Below, piece by piece: positions 1-5,574 of a stretch of DNA of 8,021 bases. The first letter of the stretch is position 1; the number at the start of each line of letters is the position of its first letter. The position numbers and the translations under genes were made by a program. The notes under the pieces were generated by a model. That model made no database searches, was not told where the DNA came from, and saw only the letters and a program-made list of their open reading frames with translations. This DNA is from Acidobacteriaceae bacterium (GTDB lineage: Bacteria > Acidobacteriota > Terriglobia > Terriglobales > Acidobacteriaceae), in contig PKYX01000116.1 of NCBI GenBank assembly GCA_003132825.1, positions 1 through 8,021 on the forward strand, given 5' to 3'.

Positions 1-476
1 TCCTGCTCCTGTTGGCCAGCGGAGGAGGAAGTCTAGCGTCCCGCGAGTGGCTCGGCGAGTCCAGAAACGCGTGGTTTGCATTGCTCGGGATCGTGGCGGT
101 CTTGCTGCTTTACGTATGGATTCTGCCGGGACTGCTGAATGCGCTCGTCGGCTTGCCCTTCGTCGCGAAACTTCTGGTCAGCGCGATCCTACTCGCACCT
201 CTCGGCTTCGCCATGGGAATGCCGTTCCCTACCGGCCTAAAGGCCTTAGCCAGTTTCCCGGCCCCGGAGTTTCCCCCAGCCGAGAACAATCAACCCGCCG
301 ACAACGCCGTCGAATGGGCCTGGGCCATGAACGCCGCTTCGAGCGTTCTGGGCTCGGTTCTGGCCATGGTGATCGCGATTCAGTACGGTCTCAGCGTCAC
401 CCTGGCATGCGGCGCTGCGGCCTATTTTGTGGCTCTTCTCCTGACCGGGACCCTGCAGAAGACGCGCCTAGGGTGA
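1..476 (+). CDS. Polytopic membrane protein, spermidine-synthase-like family, C-terminal part only
   Basis: The frame is open through the left edge (first whole codon at base 3) and stops with TGA at 474-476, so only about the last 157 residues are visible. They contain three or four hydrophobic segments: one rich in Leu/Val after the AWFALLG motif, a second ending in GFAMGMPFPTGL, and two near the end around WAWAMNAASSVLGSVLAMV and the following Ala/Leu-rich stretch. The GMPFP..L and WAWAMN..SSVLGS motifs resemble the C-terminal membrane part of large bacterial proteins annotated as spermidine/spermine-synthase-like or fused MFS/spermidine synthase. In those proteins the methyltransferase-like domain would lie upstream, outside this window. 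The enzymatic role cannot be judged from this fragment. An unrelated multi-pass transporter tail is the main alternative. The gene lies 101 bases before the MCE gene on the same strand. Confidence 0.6.
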   Translation, partial: LLLLASGGGSLASREWLGESRNAWFALLGIVAVLLLYVWILPGLLNALVGLPFVAKLLVSAILLAPLGFAMGMPFPTGLKALASFPAPEFPPAENNQPADNAVEWAWAMNAASSVLGSVLAMVIAIQYGLSVTLACGAAAYFVALLLTGTLQKTRLG

Positions 477-492
477 AGCCCCGCTAGCGGTC

Positions 493-501
493 TGGTATGA
501 T
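493..501 (+). promoter_or_regulatory. Candidate extended -10 promoter for the MCE gene
   Basis: TGGTATGAT fits an extended -10 element (TGn followed by TATGAT at 496-501). No convincing -35 hexamer lies 16-18 bases upstream; that position overlaps the end of the preceding gene. Transcription would begin near base 508 and give a leader of about 70 bases before the TTG start at 578. This is a pattern match only. Confidence 0.35.
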
Positions 502-567
502 TTCTTCAGCTTCACAGGTCATCGCCGTCAGAACCCATCATGAGGGCCTTTCGTGACGGCGCTGCTC

Positions 568-574
568 AGGGGAG
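568..574 (+). promoter_or_regulatory. Shine-Dalgarno that decides a TTG start
   Basis: AGGGGAG lies just upstream of the TTG at 578. In this frame TGA occurs at 554-556, no ATG or GTG lies between it and 578, and the next Met is inside the membrane anchor. The strong purine box plus this arrangement make TTG the most reasonable start of the MCE protein. Confidence 0.6.
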
Positions 575-577
575 AAC

Positions 578-1657
578 TTGCCTAGCCAGAAGCAGTTGAA
601 GTGGTCCCAACTGAAGGTCGGGCTCACGGTGCTGATCGCCAGCATCACTCTGGCCGTTCTCGTCTTCCTGATGAGCAATACCGGCGGACTTTTCACCCCG
701 AAAATCATTCTCCGATCGTACTTTGATAACGCCAGCGGATTGCGGCATGGCGCCCCCGTGCGGTTGAACGGCGTGGATATCGGCAATGTCGATGATATTC
801 GCGTTGTGTCGGATGCGAAACGGAAGCTGACTCCGGTCGAAGTGACCATGAAGATCAGCACCAAGTATCACGACAGCCTGCGCAAAGACTCTACCGCCGA
901 ACTCTCGACCGCCGGCGTGTTGGGCGAAACCTATATCGATATCGACAGTGCCCAGGCTCGCGGAGCAGAGGTTCAGGACGGAGACGAGCTGGCCTCCCAC
1001 GCCGTGGCCGATTTCGAGGACGTCGTCCGAGCCAGCCAGGGAACGCTGCAAAACTTGGATGCTCTCGAAAAGCGTGTCGACCGCATTCTCGCCTTTATCG
1101 AAAGCGGCAACGGCTCGGTCGGCAAAATCATCTATGACCCCGCGCTCTACAACCGGCTGGATGCCACCGTGAATCAGCTTCAGGGGCTGATCGGTGAGGT
1201 CACCCAGGGCAACGGCACCTTGGGGAAACTAATCTCCGACGATGCCCTCTACAACAAAGCCAATGGAACAATCGACAAGCTGAATGTCCTGATTGACGAC
1301 CTGAACGCGGGCAAAGGAACGGCCGGAAAACTCCTGAAGGATGAGACAATTTACAACAACGCCAACCAGACCATCGCTAACGTCAAGCAGCTTACCGACG
1401 ACATCCAGGCCGGGAAGGGTGCGATTGGCAAACTCGCCAAAGACCAGGAGTTTGCCAACAAACTGCAGAACACGCTCGACAAACTCTCCGTTGTCGCCGA
1501 CCGACTGGCGCCCGGGGAGGGTACGGCGGGCAAGTTGTTGCAGGATCCCGCTCTCTACAACAACTCGAATCAGATGCTGATCGAGGCCCGCGAATTGGTG
1601 AAAGCCATCCGGGAAGATCCCAAAAAGTATCTGACCATCCACGTCAAGGTCTTCTGA
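578..1657 (+). CDS. MCE/MlaD-family lipid-transport protein with repeat-rich tail
   Basis: This 359-residue protein starts at TTG. It has a short basic N-terminus, one membrane anchor at about residues 13-32, and an MCE domain at about 38-122 with the family-typical pattern (YFDNASGLRHGAPVRLNGV, then G.V..I, and later STAGVLGETYIDI). MCE proteins such as MlaD form rings in the periplasm and move phospholipids or other hydrophobic molecules between membranes with an MlaE permease and MlaF ATPase. Residues 123-176 look helical. Residues 177-346 are five gap-free 34-residue repeats, each opening with G-x-G-[TSA]-x-G-K and usually followed by D..LYN. The protein ends in DPKKYLTIHVKVF, similar to the NPK+Y..F ending of many single-MCE proteins known to me. 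No mlaE or mlaF is visible here; they could lie elsewhere. The domain call is secure and the substrate is unknown. Confidence 0.9.
   Translation: MPSQKQLKWSQLKVGLTVLIASITLAVLVFLMSNTGGLFTPKIILRSYFDNASGLRHGAPVRLNGVDIGNVDDIRVVSDAKRKLTPVEVTMKISTKYHDSLRKDSTAELSTAGVLGETYIDIDSAQARGAEVQDGDELASHAVADFEDVVRASQGTLQNLDALEKRVDRILAFIESGNGSVGKIIYDPALYNRLDATVNQLQGLIGEVTQGNGTLGKLISDDALYNKANGTIDKLNVLIDDLNAGKGTAGKLLKDETIYNNANQTIANVKQLTDDIQAGKGAIGKLAKDQEFANKLQNTLDKLSVVADRLAPGEGTAGKLLQDPALYNNSNQMLIEARELVKAIREDPKKYLTIHVKVF
1106..1615 (+). repeat. Five in-frame 102-base repeats encoding 34-residue units
   Basis: The motifs GNGSVGK, GNGTLGK, GKGTAGK, GKGAIGK and GEGTAGK begin at codons starting at 1106, 1208, 1310, 1412 and 1514, exactly 102 bases apart. 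After each comes [LI]..D, and in four of five units an [LI]YN, then an amphipathic-looking helical stretch. Conservation is at the protein level; the DNA units have diverged, so this is an old, selected protein repeat and not a recent tandem duplication. Confidence 0.9.
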
Positions 1658-1738
1658 GTCGGCTCCTGATGTCAGCCCCTGGGCCCGGATCTGCCAAGCC
1701 AAAGCCTCGGTTGCGGGGGCGGCTGCTCTGGAGTGCCG

Positions 1739-1775
1739 TAGCGCTTATACCTTTGTTTTGAGCGGCCCAGCGCTA
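1739..1775 (+). repeat. 7-base inverted repeat downstream of the MCE gene
   Basis: TAGCGCT (1739-1745) and AGCGCTA (1769-1775) are perfect reverse complements separated by 23 bases. It lies about 80 bases after the MCE stop and is followed by AAAGCC, not a T-run, so it is not a classical intrinsic terminator. It may be a weak terminator-like or processing hairpin, or chance. Confidence 0.3.
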
Positions 1776-1889
1776 AAAGCCTGCAATCACCGTCACAAGG
1801 CCCACCCGGGGAGATTGAGAGACGCAAACTGGGGAACTGGTCGGACAACACCAAAGTTCTGATTGAACTAGGTGCCGGGATAGACCCTC

Positions 1890-1898
1890 TGCTATACT
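1890..1898 (+). promoter_or_regulatory. Candidate extended -10 promoter for the DEAD-box helicase
   Basis: TGCTATACT matches an extended -10 (TGn plus TATACT at 1893-1898). No good -35 hexamer stands at 17 bases; TTGAAC at 1863-1868 is 24 bases away, which is too far. Initiation would fall near 1905, about 170 bases before the GTG start. A short dyad (AGTTC-5-GAACT, 1855-1869) sits just upstream of the expected -35 position. Confidence 0.4.
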
Positions 1899-1899
1899 C

Positions 1900-1988
1900 A
1901 GCGAGTCGTCGTTGTTACGGTTCGCTCGTCACGCGGTGATCCGCTGTTTGGATCAGATCAGTTGTTGGCTTAGATCCGTCGTTGGATC
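1900..1988 (+). promoter_or_regulatory. Three tandem RNA hairpins in the helicase leader
   Basis: Hairpin A: bases 1900-1909 can pair with 1917-1926 over 10 positions including two G-U pairs, with a 7-base loop. Hairpin B: TGATCC (1937-1942) pairs with GGATCA (1950-1955), with a 7-base loop. Hairpin C: GATCC (1973-1977) pairs with GGATC (1984-1988), with a 6-base loop. All three loops are rich in GTT (CGTTGTT, GCTGTTT, GTCGTT). If transcription starts near 1905, hairpin A would lose part of its 5' arm. Leaders of cold-shock RNA helicase genes are often long and structured, which makes a regulatory role plausible but unproven. Confidence 0.4.
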
Positions 1989-1994
1989 CGATCA
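1948..1994 (+). repeat. 13-base direct repeat rich in GATC
   Basis: TTGGATCAGATCA (1948-1960) and TTGGATCCGATCA (1982-1994) differ at one base and are 34 bases apart. Six GATC tetramers fall within 1938-1993. The repeat overlaps hairpins B and C and could be two sites for a DNA- or RNA-binding regulator. No known operator was recognised. Confidence 0.5.
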
Positions 1995-2050
1995 ACCTTC
2001 CGCTTTTCCTGCCTGCCGTTTAGTTCAACACCCAAAATTAATGTGAGCGG

Positions 2051-2064
2051 CATGGGAACCCATG
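2051..2064 (+). promoter_or_regulatory. 14-base dyad with upstream start codons next to the helicase start
   Basis: CATGGGAACCCATG has perfect 6-base arms around a central AA and lies 12 bases before the GTG start. It contains two ATGs. The ATG at 2052 opens a 10-codon frame (MGTHDESLSV) ending at TGA 2082-2084, overlapping the helicase start. The ATG at 2062 opens a 4-codon frame ending at TGA 2074-2076, directly abutting the GTG at 2077. A third ATG at 2041 is followed at once by TGA. The dyad could be an operator or an RNA hairpin close to the weak GAGAG ribosome site (2067-2071). Confidence 0.45.
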
Positions 2065-2076
2065 ACGAGAGTCTGA

Positions 2077-3315
2077 GTGTCTGACGACACGCCCCTCCAG
2101 AAAGAATTCAAAGCTCGAATGACAACATTTGTAGCACTACCGCTTTCTCCTGCTTTACAGCACAAGTTGGCGGAAGCTCAATTTACTACCCCCACTCCCA
2201 TTCAGGCGCTAGCCATCCCACATGCCCTCGCTGGCAAGGACGTCCTGGCCACGGCGCAGACCGGAACTGGAAAAACCCTGGCCTTCCTGGTGCCCATCAT
2301 CGAACGGTTGCAGCAAGAACCGATGCGCCAGATACACGCTCTGGTGCTGCTGCCGACGCGCGAACTGGCCATGCAAGTCAACGCCGAATACGAGAAACTT
2401 CGCGGCCGGAACCTGTCGAAATCGGCCCTGGTCATCGGCGGCCTTTCGGAGAAAGCGCAGATTGCAGCCTTGCGCGCGGGAGCCAGTCTAGTGATCGCAA
2501 CCCCGGGACGGCTGCAGGATTTCATCACCCGCAAGCTGGTCGATCTGCGGCAGCTGAAAATCCTGGTTCTCGATGAGGCCGACCGCATGATGGATATGGG
2601 TTTTCTGCCCGCCATCCGTCGCATTGTTGAGGTGCTGCCACAACGCAGGCAGACGCTATGCTTCTCGGCCACCATGGAGCAGTCGGTCGCCGGGCTGGTG
2701 CGTGACTCCATGCGGGACCCGGTGCGTGTCGCTGCCGGCTCAGTCCTCAAACCGGTGGAGAGCGTGCAGCTTCAGGCTTTCGAAGTGCGCCCCACGGAAA
2801 AGATGGATGTCCTACGTCAGTTGCTGTATTCCGAGAAAGGGCAAACCTTGGTGTTCGCGCGCACCAAGCGCAGCACCGAGCGCCTGGCCAAGGAATTGAT
2901 GCGCGACGGTTTCTCCGTCGCCATGATTCACGGCGATCGGTCGCAGTCGCAACGCAACGGAGCGCTGGCAGGATTTCAGCAAGGCCGCTTCAAGATTCTG
3001 GTAGCCACCGACGTAGCCTCCCGCGGATTGCATGTGGATGACGTGGCGCACGTAATCAACTACGATCTGCCGAACCTGGCGGAAGACTTCATCCATCGCG
3101 TCGGGCGCACCGGGCGAATGGGTTGCCCGGGCCTGGCTTCGACGCTCGCGGCGGGAGCCGAGGTTCTCGGACTGCGGCAGATTGAGCGCTCGCTGCAGTT
3201 GCGCATCGAACGCAAGCAAGTGGATTGGTCCACTACGGAACTGCCCAAACGGATCGTCCAGAACACCTTGGCGTCGCGAACCTTGACGGCTCTTCCCGGC
3301 GAGGTTTTTGCCTAG
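2077..3315 (+). CDS. DEAD-box ATP-dependent RNA helicase, RhlE-like
   Basis: This 412-residue protein has the complete superfamily-2 motif set: Q motif (F18, TPTPIQ 38-43), motif I AQTGTGKT (60-67), Ia PTRELA (93-98), Ib TPGR (142-145), II DEAD (166-169), III SAT (197-199), IV LVFARTK (258-264), V ATDVASRG (310-317) and VI HRVGRTGR (340-347). It should unwind RNA duplexes or remodel RNPs with ATP, in the cytoplasm, for example in ribosome assembly or mRNA decay. It is a compact two-domain core with only about 65 residues after motif VI, lacking the long basic tail of DeaD/CsdA proteins, hence the RhlE-like label. GTG 2077 is the first start after an in-frame TGA and has a weak GAGAG site. ATG 2119 (MTTFVALPL) looks more like the usual family N-terminus but has no clear ribosome site. 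The leader suggests post-transcriptional regulation. Confidence 0.93.
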   Translation: MSDDTPLQKEFKARMTTFVALPLSPALQHKLAEAQFTTPTPIQALAIPHALAGKDVLATAQTGTGKTLAFLVPIIERLQQEPMRQIHALVLLPTRELAMQVNAEYEKLRGRNLSKSALVIGGLSEKAQIAALRAGASLVIATPGRLQDFITRKLVDLRQLKILVLDEADRMMDMGFLPAIRRIVEVLPQRRQTLCFSATMEQSVAGLVRDSMRDPVRVAAGSVLKPVESVQLQAFEVRPTEKMDVLRQLLYSEKGQTLVFARTKRSTERLAKELMRDGFSVAMIHGDRSQSQRNGALAGFQQGRFKILVATDVASRGLHVDDVAHVINYDLPNLAEDFIHRVGRTGRMGCPGLASTLAAGAEVLGLRQIERSLQLRIERKQVDWSTTELPKRIVQNTLASRTLTALPGEVFA

Positions 3316-3386
3316 CGCGGGTGGCGACATCCGCGGACCGCTCGCGCCAGCATGCCGCCCCTATCGGACCGGCTTGACCACCCGGT

Positions 3387-4466
3387 TTACCCGCTCTTGA
3401 TGATGAATACGGTCTTGTCATCGATCACGTCCGGCTGATCGATTTGGCGCAGGTGCTCATCCTGCTTGAGGGCATAGTCCAAGACGGCGTTGCAGATCTC
3501 CTTCGCCGAGTGGTCCTTGTGCTGCCCGATGATTTCCTCGATTTGCCCCCGGTCCTGTTCGTCGCTCCCGTCGTAAACGCCGTCGGTGTACAAGAACAGG
3601 ATGTCGCCCTGGCCCATGAGCGTAATTTCCGCGACGTCCGAGGAGTCGATCTGCCTCTTCCTCAGCTTCATGGAGAAGTATTTGTTGCGGTCGGGATGGT
3701 CCTCGGCAATCTCCAGTCCGAGCGCCAGAAATTGCACCATGCGCTCCTTACAGACCTCCATAAACTTTCCGTATTTCGCGGAGAACACCAGGGGCGGCGG
3801 ATGGCCGAAGTTCACAAAGCGGAAATGTCCGCCTGGCCGTATCTCGCCATAGAGCATTGTGGCTATCTCCCGCGAGCTGTCGTCTTTCCAGCCCAAGGCG
3901 TTGCGCGCCGTGACCGACTGCGCCAGGCGTAGGTTGAGCTTCTCGAACAGATCGGTGGTCGGTCTCCCGTTGCGATCGAGCTCGGAGAGCATGAAGGCAT
4001 GAAACGTATCATGCACGGTCGATGCTATCTTCGCCCCGATGATTCCATGCCCCTGCGCATCCACCAGCAGCACTCCCGCGGTGGTGTAGAGCTCCTGCAG
4101 ATTTTCCGCAACTCTTAGCTGTTCTGAGCTTTTCGCTTTGCGGTACGCCGCGGCGTCCGCCGTACTATACCCGGCTTTGGACTGCAACCATCGCACGTGC
4201 TCGTCCACCGCATTGCGCGGGGTCGCGCCCTTCGAAAGCGGCTCCAGATATTGCTTGGACAGCTTGTTGGCTTGCGCGATGCGCGCATCGATGTTGTAGC
4301 GCTGCTGAAAATTGAGGTACTCAAAGAGGTCGCCGCCCACGCTGCCCGCGGGAATGGAGTTGCCGTACATGTCGATTCCCGGCAACTGGGGAATCGCACC
4401 CTCGACGGGCCTCAATCGTTTGCGGAGATAATCGTCGATCGTGGGTTCTGCCGGCGTCGTCGTCAT
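3387..4466 (-). CDS. SpoIIE/RsbU-type PP2C serine/threonine phosphatase with an inserted segment
   Basis: The phosphatase signatures are all present (numbering from ATG 4466, 359 residues): SVGGDLFEY with D46, DAQGHG with D136, the ATMLYGEI strand, NFGHPPPLVF (GHPPP 221-225), GDILFLYTDGV with D295, and DDKT with D349-D350. These are the metal-binding acidic positions of PP2C/SpoIIE phosphatases, which in other bacteria dephosphorylate anti-anti-sigma proteins. No sensor domain, membrane segment or anti-sigma partner is visible. The first two metal-binding motifs are about 90 residues apart, against roughly 25 in standard members; the extra part is polar and Ala/Lys/Gln-rich, probably helical. 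A TTG at 4484 would add six residues; neither start has a good ribosome site. The gene follows lipA by 19-37 bases and may be co-transcribed with it. It converges on the helicase gene with a 71-base gap that contains no T-run terminator. Confidence 0.88.
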   Translation of the reverse strand: MTTTPAEPTIDDYLRKRLRPVEGAIPQLPGIDMYGNSIPAGSVGGDLFEYLNFQQRYNIDARIAQANKLSKQYLEPLSKGATPRNAVDEHVRWLQSKAGYSTADAAAYRKAKSSEQLRVAENLQELYTTAGVLLVDAQGHGIIGAKIASTVHDTFHAFMLSELDRNGRPTTDLFEKLNLRLAQSVTARNALGWKDDSSREIATMLYGEIRPGGHFRFVNFGHPPPLVFSAKYGKFMEVCKERMVQFLALGLEIAEDHPDRNKYFSMKLRKRQIDSSDVAEITLMGQGDILFLYTDGVYDGSDEQDRGQIEEIIGQHKDHSAKEICNAVLDYALKQDEHLRQIDQPDVIDDKTVFIIKSG

Positions 4467-4503
4467 AGCGAGCAATGGCTGCAATCGGTGTTCACGCTTT
4501 CTT

Positions 4504-5418
4504 TCACGCGCTCTGGGGGGACGTGGCGGCCGCCTGTTCGTGCGCGTGGTAGCTGGAGCGCACCATGGGACCGGATTCCACGTGACGGAACCCGAAGCGC
4601 AAAGCTTCCTGTTTCAGAGATTGGAATTCATTCGGGGTGTAGAAGCGGGCGATCGGAAGATGATCGCGCGAGGGCCGCAAGTACTGGCCCACCGTGAGGA
4701 TATCCACGCCGCGCGAGCCCAGGTCGCGGAAGACCTCCACCAGTTCGGACATGGTTTCCCCGAGACCGACCATGACCCCGCTCTTGGTGACCATCCCGGG
4801 AGAGAACCTCTTGGCCTTCTCGAGGAGCGCGAGGGTGCGTTCGTAACGCGCTCCGGAGCGCGCCACTCGGTAAAGCCGGGGCACGGTTTCGGTGTTGTGA
4901 TTGAGGATATCGGGCTGTGCGTCGAGGACGATCGAGAGCGCCTGGTCGAGGCCTTGGAAATCGGGAATCAGAACCTCCACCCGGCACCCGGGTGAGAATG
5001 CCCGGATCTGACGGATGGTTTCCGCGAAGATCCGCGCTCCGCCCAAATTGTCATCGTCCCGATTGACGCTGGTCACGACCGCGTGTTTCAAGCCGAGCGT
5101 AGCCACCGCCTCGGCCACGCGGCGGGGCTCGTCCCAGTCGAGCGGCCCGGGTTTGCCCTTCGGCACGGCACAGAAACCGCAGCGTCGGGTGCAGAGCTCG
5201 CCGAGCAACATGAACGTCGCGGTGCGGTGGTTCCAGCACTCGCCGATATTGGGGCACTGCGCTGATTCGCAAACGGTGTGTAGCTGGAGGCCTCGCGCCA
5301 GCTTTTTCAGATTGTGGAACTGTTCGCCCACCGGCGCCTTGGCCCGCAGCCATGAAGGTTTCGCCTGCCGCACGGGAGAGGCCAGGTCGATCTGCACAAA
5401 TTGAGGGTTTGCAGCCAT
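4504..5418 (-). CDS. lipA: Lipoyl synthase (radical SAM)
   Basis: This 304-residue enzyme inserts two sulfurs at C6 and C8 of octanoyl groups bound to lipoyl domains of 2-oxoacid dehydrogenases and the glycine cleavage H protein, using SAM and two [4Fe-4S] clusters. The auxiliary-cluster motif CESAQCPNIGEC gives C50, C55 and C61. The radical SAM motif CTRRCGFC gives C76, C80 and C83. The C-terminal RSSY (287-290) supplies the conserved serine ligand of the auxiliary cluster. Other family blocks are VVTSVNRDD, LIPDFQG, NHNTETVPRLY, KSGVMVGLGE and TVGQYLRPS. Length is near the usual 300-320. It starts at ATG 5418 with only a weak ribosome site. No lipB or lipoate-protein ligase is visible next to it. 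The SpoIIE-type phosphatase follows within 37 bases, suggesting one transcript. Confidence 0.98.
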   Translation of the reverse strand: MAANPQFVQIDLASPVRQAKPSWLRAKAPVGEQFHNLKKLARGLQLHTVCESAQCPNIGECWNHRTATFMLLGELCTRRCGFCAVPKGKPGPLDWDEPRRVAEAVATLGLKHAVVTSVNRDDDNLGGARIFAETIRQIRAFSPGCRVEVLIPDFQGLDQALSIVLDAQPDILNHNTETVPRLYRVARSGARYERTLALLEKAKRFSPGMVTKSGVMVGLGETMSELVEVFRDLGSRGVDILTVGQYLRPSRDHLPIARFYTPNEFQSLKQEALRFGFRHVESGPMVRSSYHAHEQAAATSPQSA

Positions 5419-5429
5419 CTACATCTTTG

Positions 5430-5435
5430 ATTTTA
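5430..5435 (-). promoter_or_regulatory. Possible -10 element for lipA
   Basis: On the minus strand TAAAAT occurs 11 bases before the lipA ATG. A TTGACC (5445-5450) lies upstream, but only 9 bases away, too close for a -35/-10 pair, and no better -35 was found. If used, it would give an almost leaderless lipA mRNA. Weak pattern match. Confidence 0.22.
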
Positions 5436-5489
5436 CAGGAGCCTGGTCAATTCTCGAAACCGGCAGCAAGGCTGGGCGGGCTGAGGGTG

Positions 5490-5557
5490 GGTCGCCGCGC
5501 CCGGGACCGCGATCGACCTTCGCCCACCGGATGACCCGAGGTCTCGCTGCAAGACCC
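5490..5557 (-). other. GC-rich hairpins between the PilZ gene and lipA
   Basis: Two inverted repeats stand in the 156-base gap. Bases 5540-5544 pair with 5552-5556 (GGTCT/AGACC, extended by G-U pairs on the minus strand, loop about 5-7 bases). Bases 5490-5494 pair with 5514-5518 (GGTCG/CGACC) with an inner CGCG/CGCG stem (5496-5499 with 5508-5511). Neither is followed by a T-run on the minus strand, so they are not classical intrinsic terminators, but they may mark the end of the PilZ transcript. Confidence 0.35.
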
Positions 5558-5574
5558 GCAAGCGAATCGAGCGA

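Larger units (their letters stand above)
1658..2076 (+). other. 419-base non-coding region between the MCE and helicase genes
   Basis: No convincing gene was found on either strand. The first part (to about 1780) is GC-rich and has a 7-base inverted repeat at 1739-1775. The middle holds an extended -10 candidate at 1890-1898. From 1900 on there are three possible RNA hairpins, a 13-base direct repeat and, just before the helicase start, a perfect 6+6 dyad. The size and structure suggest a regulated 5' leader of roughly 170 bases for the helicase. No tRNA-like cloverleaf or known riboswitch was recognised. Confidence 0.5.

Noticed and set aside
1672..1854. Possible 60-codon minus-strand gene in the MCE-helicase gap
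   Set aside because: No similarity to a known family, Pro/Arg-rich composition, no supporting neighbours.
1855..1869. AGTTC-5-GAACT dyad near the helicase promoter, considered as a LexA-type site
   Set aside because: The orientation and spacing fit neither GAAC-N4-GTTC nor GTTC-N7-GTTC; 5-base arms are within chance expectation.
2037..2056. TTAATGTGAGCGG, which looks like a half CRP/lac-type site
   Set aside because: Only the TGTGA half is present, with no matching TCACA half at the right spacing.
2202..2750. 182-codon open frame on the minus strand inside the helicase gene
   Set aside because: It is a shadow of the DEAD-box gene, Arg/Ser-rich, with no recognisable domain.
3316..3386. Bidirectional terminator between the convergent helicase and phosphatase genes
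   Set aside because: Only a weak ACCGG/CCGGT pairing is present and there is no T-run on either side.
4441..4995. 184-codon open frame on the plus strand across lipA
   Set aside because: It lies antisense to the unmistakable lipA gene; long antisense frames are expected in GC-rich coding DNA and the product resembles nothing known.
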